From Cylicocyclus nassatus (lineage: Eukaryota > Nematoda > Chromadorea > Rhabditida > Strongylidae): a stretch of DNA of 64,000 bases. The position numbers and the translations under genes are program-made. The notes under the pieces are model-generated. The model did no database searches. It worked only from the letters and a program-made list of their open reading frames with translations, and was not told the origin of the DNA. Positions 1-13,500 of the stretch are shown one piece after another; position 1 is the first letter of the stretch; every line of letters starts with the position of its first letter. The stretch covers positions 64,623,618-64,687,617 of the forward strand of contig CATQJL010000305.1 in the NCBI GenBank assembly GCA_958299035.1, written 5' to 3'.

Positions 1-250
1 CACGAATATCACATTCATTTGTCGCTAAAATGAAATTCATTTTTTGATCTCACGAACGAGGCCTTTTCATGCGAAACGGATCTCATTTTTGCGATCAGCA
101 TGTCGAATAAGCCCTATAGGTCAAGTTTCAGCAAAATCTGATGCTTTTTAAAAACTTTTTCGTAGTATCGTTAACCTACCGTAATCCTTACATAACACGG
201 TAAAATTCGGCAAAAATGTGAGCATTAGAAGCTTACATCATAGTCCTTAT
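1..250. repeat. Partial copy of a dispersed TIR element
   Basis: The left edge resembles the interior of the element at 62966-63670. Both carry a block reading GATCAGCATGTC, then an AGATAAC-like or GAATAAG-like step, then a GTCAAGTTT-type step, and both have CCTACCGTAA-type motifs. No terminal repeat is visible, so the copy is truncated by the window edge or decayed. The match was made by eye; identity is inferred from shared motifs in the same order. Confidence 0.4.
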
Positions 251-973
251 ATCGCCAAAAAATGAATGTGCTACGTTCAAAGGGACAAAAGTTATATAAA
301 AAGTTGCATTACTTATGTGCCAACCTAATATATACGCTTTGTTGTGAAGATAAGATGGAATCTGAGTTTCCTATATTTTGACTTGCTTGCTTCCAACTCT
401 TTTTTCATAGAAATTTACGAAAATTTAGGCTATAAGTCGTTTTTGGCTGCTCTGATTTGCTTTGTTACCTCTGGTATCAAGCTGTCAGGTTGGCTGAAAA
501 AAATTTCCTTTTTTTCATGCATCTATTGTTTTTACCCATGTTTTTTGAAGGATGAGTAGTTTAGAGCTTCTACTTTCACATACCAACCAATCAGGAGGTT
601 CCTACTACCAGTAAGGATAGTTATGCTTCAATATGGCTAATTTTCCAAAAGCACAATTCCGAAACTTTGTAGGCTCTCCGCTTTCATGCTGCAGTGGATG
701 TAGAGAGAAGTAAACTGACGTATGGATTAGGGAATAACAGTCGAAGTTGTAATCTGCCACTTTGAAATTCTTTAATTGAAAAATCGAAATTATCCCACAT
801 TTGCGCACAATAGAATATTAAGGTACCACTTCTTTGCTTTTTTCTTCATAAGAAAAAAGCTTCTATTCAACTAGCATTTACATTACGATTTTCATCGAAA
901 TTCTCTTTCCAAAGATTACTAGACAAAAATTTGTCTGCAACATTTATAGGAGCCTCAAATCAGCCAACCTTAA
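251..973. other. Non-coding stretch, nothing recognised
   Basis: AT-rich sequence with only short open frames that have no family resemblance. A lone CCAACCTAATA at 320-330 resembles one end of a mariner-type terminal repeat, but no partner is seen nearby. Confidence 0.5.
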
Positions 974-1314
974 AGGCAGTGTCTCGGCAGAATTTTTTCG
1001 CCAGTTTTCGGAGCCTTCTCGTCATGAAGAATCCTAGCAGGGCTTTTTAGCGCATGAAAATGGCGAAAAATGAGTTTTTTCAGAACTTTCCGTGTCCGCC
1101 CGCATTCAATACGGGAAGTCTCCCGCCCCGCCTCCCTTATTCCGGGCTCCGCCCACTTACACAAGTTCTCCACTGAATGCGGAATTGGAAAGCTTCTGAA
1201 AAAGCTCATTTTCGCCATTTTCATGCGCTGTAAAGCTCAGCTATGAGTTCCTTATGGCGAGAAGACTGTGAAAAGGTGAAAATCTGGAAAACGAAATTCT
1301 CCCTAGACACTGCC
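974..1314. mobile_element. Small MITE flanked by TTAA
   Basis: The ends are inverted copies (AGGCAGTGTC at the left, GACACTGCC at the right) and both are bordered by TTAA (970-973 and 1315-1318), as a piggyBac-type insertion would leave. An internal inverted pair around GCGCATGAAAATGGCG and its complement makes the element partly foldback. There is no transposase, so it is non-autonomous. The family assignment rests only on TTAA and is tentative. Confidence 0.55.
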
Positions 1315-2495
1315 TTAAACTTTTTGTGCTTTCTAAATAAAGAAAATCAAACTCAATTTCTTCTCAGCAATAACTTGTGATCAATTGCAGCAGTCTTTCA
1401 CCAGAAAAGTTTTATGCTTCCGCCGAGGACTCTACGTCATTTAGACCCATCGGACATTTCCACAGCCCTACTTTTTAGGTGTTTCGGCTGAATATCAAAG
1501 CACGCTCTAATCCACCAAAAGAAAAACAATGTCGGCTGGATTCATAACTCACGTGCATGCTCTTCGATGCTTGTCCTCAAGCCGTACATAAATCTTATTG
1601 TTAGTCGTACGTCAACGCGTCCAAGAACAAAGGCGGCCATTATGTGAGCTATGCGCACGTTTGAGTTAACGATTCTTAAGACAAGCTGCTTCGTAAGCTT
1701 ATCGAGCTTTCAGCTTCTTTTCCTTTCCACTCTCGTAAATATCCTTCAGTCATATCGATTTTCCTAGCACTCAAATAGTGGATAATCACATATGTAGTTT
1801 AGAAAGTGTATAGCCTAGAAGGTTTGAGTTCAATGTAGTGTCTCTGCGGTGACGACAGCACTTGCGCGGAAAGAAATGCCATGCTATGCTTGCGTTTTTC
1901 GCTGAAAGAATGGCTATAGAGCATACATAGCTATTTAGTGCTCGTAAAATCTATCGCCAACGCTAAAACGCTACATTATTCATCAAATTTACTAGATCAT
2001 AAAGGTCTGAAAAAATATTTTCATGTTGTCTGATTGTGAGAAGTGTTCCTTATTGTTAATTGAGCAAAGTATACCATTTGATTTAACTGGATTGGCGGAT
2101 GGAAGGCGGGGCTTCGTGACCTAATTAAGGCTAGAGAATGATTAATGAGCACGTTCCCAGAGAGACGCAGATTGCGACGCAGTGAGCGGTCGCCTTCCAG
2201 CCGGCAATCTCGTTAAGCAAAGGGTATATGTAGTATGAACCTGTCTCAGTCTCGACTTCCAAATTTGCTGAGTGTGTAAGTGTGTCGAATTGCCGGATCT
2301 GTTCTATTTATACCAAATAATTTCTAAAACAGGCTTTTAGTCCAATGATAGATTCTAGAAAAGTTCACAAACATCCTCTTTGATTCTAGATCTATTTTCT
2401 GCCCTAAAAGTGCCTTGCTCTAATGCACGATTATTATAATCAGCACATCAGGTGATTTCCTAAGTCGCATTTGTCCTTTCAACGTAGTTCAAAAA
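1315..2495. other. Non-coding stretch upstream of unc-31
   Basis: No gene recognised. It contains one of three copies in this window of a short repeat with the core TGCGGTGACGAC followed by TTGCGCG (about 1846-1900); the others are near 5610 and 9907. A block near 2190-2240 is GC-richer but has no clear structure. Confidence 0.45.
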
Positions 2496-3290
2496 TTAGA
2501 TTGGTCCGAAAGTTTGTTTGCCTCAACCTTCGGAAATTCGTGTCTCTTTGCTATCCGCACAGATTTGCATGGAATGAATTTTGCTGGAGTAAAGAGATCA
2601 CATAGTTTTCAAAGGTAGCATTGCTGCTCTCTACTAAGCACGAGCAGATTTTAAAAAATGCAAGAGCAAGAACAATCAACTCGTTAATTCTAAGCGAGCC
2701 CTTATAGCAAAATTCGTCACGCCAAATATCGAAACAAGCATTAGGTTTCATCATTTCTTCTTTGTAGCTAATTGTAAGCAAACTTCGTGCTGATCGTTTT
2801 TTAAGAGAACTTATGATTTTGCACGAAACCAAATCCGCTGTAGATCAGCACGAGTTTGCTCAGCTAGAAGGAGGAGGTCAAAAACCCCGAGTTTATGGCT
2901 GCTTCGATTTTCCCTCTGGCGTTTGTAATTTTTTGAGCTTGCTAAAAATTTGCCAAACTCAAGCGATTCTCTTCATTTGCTTCTAACTCTCGAATCTTCA
3001 TTTTCATTTGTAGCAGAGGCACTAATATAAAGCTCAAAATTTTCGCTTTGAATAAAATATTTTAATATTTTTGATGATCCTTACAAAATTCCAAACATGG
3101 TTTTAGGGGTTTGGTTTTAACATTGGTGGTTGGTACATTGGTTCGCCACTCTCTGACATCCGCTCACACTAACTCAGGACAGTGCTGTAAAGAGCAAAAA
3201 TTCCTAACAAAATTAATTTCGAGTGGTTCCATGTAGAAGCAAAGATGATTTTTTTGAAGAAGATGCGAACCAACTTTCGGACCAACCTAA
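2496..3290. mobile_element. Mariner-type non-autonomous element
   Basis: The left end TTAGATTGGTCCGAAAGTTTG and the complement of the right end TTAGGTTGGTCCGAAAGTTGG form a terminal inverted repeat of mariner character. TA follows the right end; the left flank is AA, so one duplication copy has probably mutated. The ~795 bp interior has no recognisable transposase; the one longer frame on the - strand does not look like a DDE enzyme. Confidence 0.6.
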
Positions 3291-4522
3291 TAATCTTACA
3301 ATGCGTCGATCACGTAGTATAATCTTTTGGCGGTCTCAAATCAAATGTGGGCAATCTTCATGGGCATAGTTGCTTTTGCCTTAGGTTGTGGACCCTATTG
3401 GGCAGAGTCTAGAAGACAACTCAAAAGGGTCCCATATTCAGCTGGACATGCGGGTATCTGGTATATCCTTCCACTCGTATGGGCTTTATGTACTTGTCAA
3501 TCACTTTGAAAACCCTTCCTTCCTTTTTCATCCACTCATAGTCTTTTGCCTTCTGAATCGATGCGCATGGGCATCTGAAAAACGGATGAGAAGTTCTGAA
3601 AAAATCTTTTGAAAGGTGTCATGAGCCTGCGACGATATGCGCATAACTTGTGATCTGCGACGGATAATTGAATATTCCGCTCGAATTATGGGTATTATAT
3701 CTCTTTAAAGAGATCATTTCTTCAGTAGTGTCCGTGCTGCCTCCACTGGAATTTTTTTCAATTCAGTTTGCTGAGACTTCGCTTCGTAACATCCTATATT
3801 ACTCACTGCTCAAACTTTTTCAGAATGTTGTTATTAGCCAGCTCTAGCTCAACAGCAAAAGTGGGCTGTGTTAGTGCATCAATTTCACTTATGCATTGTT
3901 TTTGTTTTTCGTTCTCCCTCGAATGTCAAGCCAGGATCTGTCTGGCAGACATTCAGTAGTTTTTTTTCCAGTAATTTATATCCTGTTTGGCCACAAAGTA
4001 TGTATAACCTGTATTCATGTAGAAAATAGTTATTTCATTCCTTTTTTTAATGCATGTAAATTTGCAGAACGAATTATCTGCACAAATTGACCATGTAATT
4101 GTATATTAGTCAGAAGCTCGCCAACATTGTGAAGCTCTAATGTAGTCAGACTCTCTAGAATATTTTCTCCACCCCTCTCCACTCTCCTGCAAAGCTCTTT
4201 TTCATCACGAAAGAATTGTTTGCCAGTGTGCTGAGTGCTTTTCCCGATACTTTGTCGTCATGGACAGCACCTAATGAGGTATGCGAGAAGCAGCAAAGCA
4301 AATCGTTTGGCACATTTCCATTAGAATTCATTCTATATGCATTCGCTCGTTTGTGTGAAAAAACTGTCTATCATGCACCATATCTGGCTGCAATTCAAGT
4401 GTCCGTTTGTACAACTACTTGGTGTTCAAAAAATTTTATTTGAGCTCTATTTTGTCTTTTTTCTCCGCGAATGCGTCCGTGTTGAAATATTTTTCGACTT
4501 TTGCGTCCTATTTTTGTTCCAG
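3291..4522. other. Putative unc-31 upstream region
   Basis: This lies between the mariner-type element and the first unc-31 coding exon. It is T-rich with several pyrimidine tracts ending in AG. No promoter motif can be named with confidence. It may include non-coding 5' exons or the promoter of unc-31. Confidence 0.35.
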
Positions 4523-7500
4523 ATGCTAGGTGCCAGTAGTAGTGAAGATGATGATGACGAATTTGTAAACGAAGAGCCTGAGGTAAGTTTCATAATGTCC
4601 ACTCTGTCATTTTTTGACAATATTCTTATATGACATTAATCATTCCAGTGAAACTCGTGAGGACCAGATTTATAGTTTTAATCTCCGACGAGTGCTTTTT
4701 ATCCACACTAAAGCTATTTTCATAGGCTATAACTTTTTTAGCCTCCGCTCAGCTACAAAATTTGCCTTGAAAAACTTTAGTTGGCATTTTATGATGCTTG
4801 GAAATTTCCGCATCACTAGTCTAGAGCTTCATGAATATTCGAGGCGTAGAGATAATCGTGCATGCAAACGATGTACATCCTGTTCACGGTGATTGGAGAT
4901 GTTTTGAAGAAAGGGGGGGGGGGGAGAGAGGGGGGCAAAATACTCAGCTAGTGCTTTTTGCTTCCATTTTGCCTACTTTAAAAAGTCAACTTTTTTATGG
5001 GCACTAGTGAACCAATAATCCAAAGGTGCTAGATTTGCAGGCGCGCTCGCTGTGGGATCCGCGCGGTTCCCGCAGTTTCACCTTTTTGAATAGGTACAAC
5101 GATTATTTATATGTAGAATTTCTCAAATTTGGAGCTCGTGCATAAATGGAGATATAATATTTGCATAAAGATACAATTCTTGCAAGCGGATTATCGGATG
5201 GTCCTTGTTTGTATTTTTGCTTATGGTATAGACAACAAACTTTCGCTTTCTGTTTACGCCATATCAAATTACTCTATAACTCTCAAAACCTACGCTATGA
5301 TCCTCCGAAGGAATAATCTAGTTGGGAGCAGGATTTCCTATGTCTCAAGTTGTTTTTTTAGGTGACCTACTCTACCAAGAAGCGTTCATTACTCGGGCAA
5401 CTGTCTCCACGTTCGGCATCGCCAGCCCCGTCCGATTCCGTCAGTCAAACGAATTCATTGAAACGAAACAATAGCAATAGCACATATCGGCGGAAGGATT
5501 CAAGCCACAGCCAAACACCTGCCCGATCGGTGCGTAAGTCCATCAGAGGGTGTTGTGAGATTTCCGCAGTCATAGCCACTGTCTTTAGTAGATTTAGCGG
5601 TTAATCTAGTGTCCGCTGCGGTGAGAACAACATTTGCGCGAAAATAAGGGCTATGCTGGGGTGCCGTCAATTTGCTTGCGGCCTGCGTGTAAACATTAGC
5701 TTTAGAGCGCGCATTGTCATTGTTTACACGCAATGTTATACACCATAAGGACAAACTACATTATCTCAGAACTACTAGGTCTCAGGTTCACTGTTCCCTG
5801 TCTCAGAATCTGAAGAAGAGGCTTTAGAACAAGGACAAAAATACGAGAAGGATTGGGGTCATAAGCTCGCACTCGCACACCTTTGTAAAAAAATCTCATT
5901 CCTTTTTAATCCTCTAAGAATTAATGAAACTACTTTTTTCTGGCGCTAAATAGCCAAATCAGCGAAGCAAATTCGACTCTACAAAAGCTGTCTGCATCCG
6001 TCCGCGATGCGTCAAAGACATGAATGCAAGAGCTTAGGGGACATCGATAGGGTTCGAACCGCAACGCATCAACGGCCGCAGCGCGTACATTGTCTACGTT
6101 TCCAGTGCGCAAAATGTATGGCCGTACTGCGACGCTCAGAATTTTTGAATGAACCATACACATATTTGCTCACGTTTAAAAATATGGCGGAGCAGGAGGC
6201 AAGCCGTCACACCCAGATACTGGATGCCGCTGCGTCCTGGGAAGACAATGCATGTTAGGAAGAGACTGCAGACGGCTAAAGGAAAGTAACTGAGAGACGC
6301 TGACGGCGTCCGCAGTGGCGCCCTGTCCCTGCGTGCGATGATTCGCCTGTACTATTGCTCATCTACGCTCGTCATCTTCCTATAACAAATATTCAAACTT
6401 TCGCTATAAAATTACTGACTTCTAGAAAGAGAGCTGGAATGGAGGGCTTCTCGGTCCACCATCATTCGACGGTCAATATCCAGCTACAAATGACGTGGGC
6501 ACTTTTTTGTCTAAAATGTGAAAATGCATGAAAATCCGGTTGATGTATCGTTGAAGCATGACATGAAATTTCCGAAAACTTGTAATGTTTACCGTTTTGG
6601 GAAGAAACGTGATGTTTTCTGGTGGTCTCGTGTCGTTAATGTGCGTTTTGCGATAATCATAAACTCTACAACGGAATGGAATATCTTTTCTGAAAGGAAA
6701 ATGACCATTCTTTGAGTACGTGACTGTTTCCTCGGGCGGTAATTCTGTAACTCCTTCTCACTGACAATATCTCTAGGGATTCTGTTCCGAGAGCGCATCT
6801 GTCTGTGATTATCAAAATTATCTTTTTCATTCTATACTCAGCACAGCCTTTTTTCTGTAAGTGCTAAAATCAATTCTGAATTTGCACTAACTGCCATTTA
6901 TCCGAATTGCTCGTATAGGATACGCCTGATTCTATATTTAATTCACTTCAAAAATGCTGTCTGTCAACACCTTTCACTTCTCCCGCTCAAATACTTCATG
7001 TGGGGCACAGCTGCATCTTGTGTGCCGGCGCTGTTCCACCGCCGTGCTAGCGCCGTGCCGTTACGGGGTAGGCACCAAATATCCATCAGTTCTACCACTG
7101 GAACAGTTCTGCTATGGCGCTAGAACGGCGCTGGAATTGTGCTAGCATGGGCAAATTCGCACGCAGCACACATCATTCTTCCTAATCGCAATCTTTTGAG
7201 GCTCGTACAATATCTACCGTGTCGCGACCGGTACTGCAATCGTCGCAGGACATATCGGACAACGACTATGAAGAAGATGCACCTACACATTTGGCCACCG
7301 ATGAGCCAGCCCTCAGCAAAGAAGAACAGGAACGAATACGGTATGAAGCGAAAGTTTGTTGGCTAAAGGCGATTTTTTAATGCGACTTTTAAGGGCCGAA
7401 AAAGAAGAAGAAGAACATAAGAAAAATCTACAAATGTATGTGTTTGTAGCACGATGTATAGCTTATCATTTCAATGCCAAACAACCTACGGATATGGCTC

Positions 7501-10500
7501 GACGGCAAGTGAAAGTCACCAAGCAAGATTTGTCACGCATTAAGGACAGGTAGAGCATCAGTTAGACTTGTTGAACTTTTGGACTTCCTAAAACACATTT
7601 GCAGGTTTCAAGCCTTCCTCAAAGGGGAGACAAATATACCGACCGATGAAGCTTTCGCAAAAGCCATGCATAGTTATTGTGAGGTTCGTAATGTTTTGTT
7701 ATAGGACAGTTTTTTTTTGAAGATGTGAGCTGCGCAAAAGCAGCTTTCGCAAAAGCCATGCATAGTTATTGTGAGGTTCGTAATGTTTTGTTATAGGACA
7801 GTTTTTTTTTTGAAGATGTGAGCTGCTTATATATATATGAAAACAATTTTTTCCATTTTAGGTTTTTCTCAAATCAGAACGGGTACAAAAAGTCGTCGCT
7901 GCCGGTGGCTTTTCAATGCATGACTTCCGGGAGGTCAGTTTTCATTCCGTTTTTTTTTTGCTCTTTTTTGTCGTATATAATAATGTCTCGCTACATCAGG
8001 TAGGATTTTTCACTACACTGCTATTTTTACCGCAAATATGTATGCAGCGTGTTGTGTCTGACTGTCTGCGCCTCTCTGCGCGCGTATCTTTCCGCTCCGT
8101 TGCTATGCACGCAACTTTTGCATCTGCGCCTGTGAATGAACTATAATCATAATGTATTAATTCCCAAAACTGTAAAAGCGAGTCAGGTCATGAAGCTAAT
8201 CGCCCTTTTCTAGGTGTTTCGGTGTAACGTTGAAAAACGAATTCGCTCGTTACCGGATATCGAGGGTTTATCGAAGGAAACGGTATTGAACTCATGGATG
8301 GCCAAGTTTGACACCATCACCAAAGGAGATGAGGAGCAACAAGGCAGAACTGCAAGGTAGGTCCTTACGCCAAACTTTGATAAGTCTAATAAAAAAATTC
8401 TTCGCAGGGGTCGCGCCCGAAATGCGCCTAATCAGCCGAACGCTGACATTATCCTTGGCAAGGAACAACTCTACGATATGTTCCAACAAGTGTTAGGAGT
8501 AAAGAAGTTCGAGCATCAAATTATCTTCAATGCTTTACAGGTAGGTCGCGATAGTGCACATTTGTTTTTATGCGAAAACTGGTCCCCGACTACTTTAGTC
8601 CTGCAATTTCTACAAAATGGGACCAGTTTTCGCTTATTCGGTTTTATTCCCTCCGTTTTATTTCTTGCTAGCATTTTTTGTGGAAACTGTTCATCTCGCT
8701 TTCATGAATGAAACGTTACAGCTCGATAATCCTGATGAACAAGCCGCGGCAATCAGACGAGAAGTTGCAACTAGGGAAGACGCTTGCAAGGATCTCCAGA
8801 AGGTAATTAGCTTGATCAGTGCAAAGGCTTTGAGGTTCTTCGAATCTCTTTCAGATGCGGAAAATCATGCCAAAATTCGTTGTGAAAGACATGGAGACGT
8901 TGTTTTTGGATGAAGTTCGACAGTCGATCAACTTACTTATCTCTAACCTGGAATCGGTGCCGGTAACGCCGCGAGGGCAAGCTATGGGTAAACGGAAAGA
9001 CAAGTCTCGGTTAGATTTTTTCCCATATCTAGTGGTTTCAACTCGAAGATGAGTTAGTGGTCACGGTCGATTATGAAAATGGCGATCTTTAATTACATTC
9101 TATTTACATTCCAAATGTCGAGTTACTATGCTTGATTCTTTGTCTAACTGACCGACTGGCTGTTGCTAGGTGTTGACTTCTGTTTTAGTATAGTATTTGA
9201 CCGGAACTTTTGTTCTTCCTTTGTTTCAAAGTTGCTGAGCTCAAATATGTTTCAGCAGCACAGCCAAATCGAAACGGTAAGTGGTCAGATATATTGCTCG
9301 CAAACTACTAACTCTATCTGTTCTTCGTGCTTCTTTCGTTCACCTTTTATTTCTTTTCGCTATCAAGTGTACTGCGTCTTCAGTTTCCCTCGGGAGTTAT
9401 TTTCGTAAAAAAAGTTGAACACGCGAGGGACACATTAAAGCCTATCACTTTCCTAACAACACTCTATACTATCTTTCTGCAGAATCTTTCTTTCTTGCAT
9501 GTAAAACGAAACAAAGCACAAACGCACTTTTACACACCACCACACACGCGACGCTTTCGAGTCCTTCTCGTAAGCGAGCTACCAAAAGCACCTCCGAGAA
9601 ATTGAAAATTACATGTGCATTTTAGATCGCGAAGCATAGAGGATCTATCGCTGTTCAACAGGTTTGCGTTCTTCTTCAGTTTCGCTTCCTGTGTGGTTTT
9701 GAAAGTGTGGCAAAAATCGGGTTTTGCTTTGCTTTTTCAATGTGTATGGACTGTGAGCTGAACATTGCACGTTCGTCGTAGTCCGTTCTCAAAACTATCT
9801 CTCTTTATGTCGAAGAGAGCATTGCTGGTAAGATAATATTCATGGCAGAAATCTGATGTAAGTTACATTACTTTCGTCTACGTGAGGGCTAGTTTTTTGG
9901 TGCCCCTGCGGTGACGACAACATTTGCGCGAAAACAAACGCCTTGTGAATGCCGACAACTTGTTTGCGATTTGTGTGTAAGATGCGGTCATAGACAGGTG
10001 CCAGACTCAATCGGTTCAACCCGTTCATCCGGTTTCACCCCATTCGCTATTGGTCAGTTCAGCGATTTGAAGAGGGGTGAACCGAATGAGCCGTTTGAAG
10101 CGTACAAATCTGGCAAGCGCGCACTCTCATTGTCTAGGCGCGAATGTTATTTGCAAGAAGAGAGCGAATAAATCCAATACTAGATCACACCTATGTTTTT
10201 ACTTGCTTCTTAAAGCTGTAGCTCTGCGCGGTATGTATGATGTCGAATATATTCAGACTGAAAACAATGCTCGCTTCGTATAGGCTGTCTCAATGACGTG
10301 ACATTACCACATAACGGCGTCACAAATCAAACTATCCTCTAATTCAGACTAATTCAGTTTTCGCGTCATCGTCCTACCTATCGAATTACTTGGAGCATCA
10401 CAGCTTTCTGCCAGTGTGAATAAAACCAATCGCATTTCTATAGCGCCGCATCTTCTATGGTTTCTGTCTTCAAAAAACGCTGTGGGTAATAGCGTTTTTT

Positions 10501-13500
10501 GAAGACGGAAACCAGAAAAGGTGCGGCGCTATAGAAATGCGATTGGTTTCACACGCTGGCAAAAGGCTGCGATGATCTTATTAGCGTAAGAATAATGATG
10601 ATCTGTCGTACTGGGAGGGCAGCGGGAGGGGAGGGGGGGGGGGGGGGGGGGGAGGAAGGCTCCATGTCAGGAGTCACGCCGCGCGCCGCGCCGCTTCGCC
10701 GCGAACGTCGCGTCTAAGTTTTGTACCCCACAAAACTACCCAGTGCTAAAGTGGCACGGCGCCAGTCCTAGGGTGGTGGGGGGTGGGGGCAGATACATGG
10801 CTCGTGTCATAAGTAAGAATGCGCCAGGAGTGCTGGCTTCTGTCTTGCTGACATCGCTTGCGGCACCGCTTCGCGAAAAATTCGCGCCGACCGTGACTCC
10901 TGACCGTTCCCCGGGAGGAATTGCGGGCTGCGCGGTTACGGTAGCACTACCGTAATCAGTTGGATCTTTTTATCATTTCCAGTAAATGTTTTGTATTTGA
11001 AAAGCTGAAGAGTGTTCGTTTGCAAATCAAGAAGCTTCGGAGGACACGGCCGTTTCTCTACGGCGAGAGAGAAGTATGTTCGAGTAGAGCGGCTTCTCCA
11101 CTTTCCAGCATGCTCAAAGCATTGTACAGTAGTTTCTGGACTAACTTGTCTTTGAGAAACAGATCTAATTCTTTGCTTTCGTGGAAAAAGTTGAGTTTAT
11201 TTTATGCACATTAATACCGAGGATTTTGTGACTTTGTCTGTTTGTCTGTTTTATATTACATACAAATAATCATGTCGTGCAACAGAGCAATGGAAAGAAA
11301 TTTCGAACTTTTTTCTGGATTTCGATTCACACTTTGATAACATACTTTATGACGAGTGTTGCTTTCTATATGGTGTGGCTATCAGATTTTGGGGGGATTT
11401 TTTGGAGCTGAGCTGCCGGCATGGGTTTTCGTAGATGAATGAAAAGGTGAAATTTTTCAGTCTCAAGAGGAGAACTAGTTCGGGTTCGCTGAATAAAAAT
11501 GATAGCGACGACGGAGAGGTGACCTTGACGAAGAGCGATGTTGTGCTTACATTCAACATAGAGGTAAAGTTGTATAACCGTTAGGCCTCGTGCATAGTTC
11601 ATGCAAGTTCATCGCCTCGCGATTCCCAACAAGACAACTGCTACGAGTCCAGTGCAAGTCGATCTTCCTGCACTTCGGTTGTGATAGTTTTCCGACACGA
11701 TTAAGTGTGAATAACTATCACGACCGAAAGGAAAGGTGATCGACATGCAATGCACTCGTAACAGTTTTCTTGTGGGGAGAACCGCGAGGAGAATCGTGCG
11801 AACTATGCTCGAAACCTTTAAATCATAAATATTATTATCAGGTTGTTGTAATGGAAGTACAAGGATTGAAAGCCATAGCTCCCAATAGAATAGTTTATTG
11901 TACCATGGAAGTGGATGGACATAAATTGCAAACGGATCATGCCGAAGCTCAAAGACCATCGTGAGTTCTGTCGTTATTTTATGGATTCTTTATTTGCTGA
12001 GTTTCGTTTACATTTGTTAGATGGGATACACAAGGAGATTTCTCTACGAAGAATCCGTTACCTGTCGTCAAGGTCAAGTTGTACTCTGAGGTGAAAAGCA
12101 TCGTCGCCTTCGAAGATAAAGAACTTGGAAAGGTGAGTGTATCAATATGTAGTTCATAGTGAGTGATTTTGACACATTGTTTGGCTCGTCGCTGTTTTTT
12201 TTTTGTTACCATGTTGCCACTACCATCGCTGTCATCGATGTTAAATGGTTAGTCTCATCATAGTATACGCCGTTCAGCCGGTTGGCGACTAAGTGATGTA
12301 AAAATCTCGTTAGTCGGTGCAGTCGCGAACAAAAATGAGACTGACCGTTTGTCATGCTTATTAATTGCAACAATTGCAACATTGGCAGTTGGTAACGGAG
12401 GTAACCATGCTAGACTAAAGCCAAATTTTTAGCACATTATCTGGTAATCGCCAACCGTTCTTCTTTGTTAAATTAAATTTAAGGTGATTATCCAACCTAC
12501 GCCCAACTGCTCGCGGTCACCGGAATGGTATACGATGACTGTCCCTAAAAACAGTGCCGATCAGAACTTGAAAATCAGGATAACAATACGGGTAGAAAAG
12601 CCACCCAATCTCAAATACTGTGGATACTGTTACTGTATTGGTCGGCAGGCGTGGAAGAAGTGGAAGCGAAGATTTTTTTGCTTGGTTCAAGTAGGTTTAT
12701 GCCTGCTTTACACAGAGCTTCATACCTTATAAGTTATCTTCAGGTGTCTCAATATGCATTTGCGGTCTGTAGTTTCCGGCAAAAGAAGTCGGATCCAACC
12801 GAATTCGTCCAACTTGACGGTTTCACCATTGATTACATGCCTGAGCCGGATCAAGGTAAACTTTTTGATTCCAGATCTAGATATAATGAAGCAAGCGATT
12901 CTTTAAACTAACTAAAAACTAGTTATATTACCTTAAATTTGAAATGAAGTGTCCAAAGTGCAGCAACATGTCTCATTCAACCGCAAAGTGTGCGATTGCA
13001 CTGCGAGAACCGGAGTTCGGATGCAACTCAAAACGTTAGCTCTAGTCAGATGTCGAAATCCTAGCATTTTTTGTCTTTGCAGAAGATTTGCTTATAGCAT
13101 TACATGTACAATTTAGATCTCGCTGCTCAAGGTGGCAAGCATTTTTTCACAGCCATCAAGGAAGGTGATGAATTGAAGTTTGCGACGGACGATGAGAATG
13201 AACGGCATTTGTGGGTTCAGGTGTGTTTTCGTACGCTTCGTTTTCTTTTACCGTACCCATAATGCATCAAACAAAATCCTTGCAGGCCTTGTATCGCGCA
13301 ACAGGACAAGCTTACAAACCAGTTCCACCTAAACAATCCACTGTAGCTCCAAAAGCTCAGGGATTCCAAGATAAAGCTAGCAAACATGGTTTGGATGATA
13401 TCATCCAGGTTGGGCTAAGATTGATCTTCAGTCACATCGTTACCCTACATATCATCCAAATTCCAGGCAGATCCCATAAGCTTCAATCATGACCACATAT

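Noticed and set aside
6040..6100. GGGTTCGAACC, a perfect tRNA B-box-like sequence in unc-31 intron 2
   Set aside because: No A box at the right distance on either strand and no cloverleaf; GGTTCGAACC is self-complementary, so chance is likely.
10743..10955. 70-codon frame in GC-rich intron 11 segment
   Set aside because: The segment is an inverted-repeat element; composition alone keeps the frame open.
12950..13050. [14 protein letters not shown] frame, zinc-knuckle-like, within unc-31
   Set aside because: It falls between exons 16 and 17, which join in frame without it; it ends in a stop and has no CAPS counterpart I know of.
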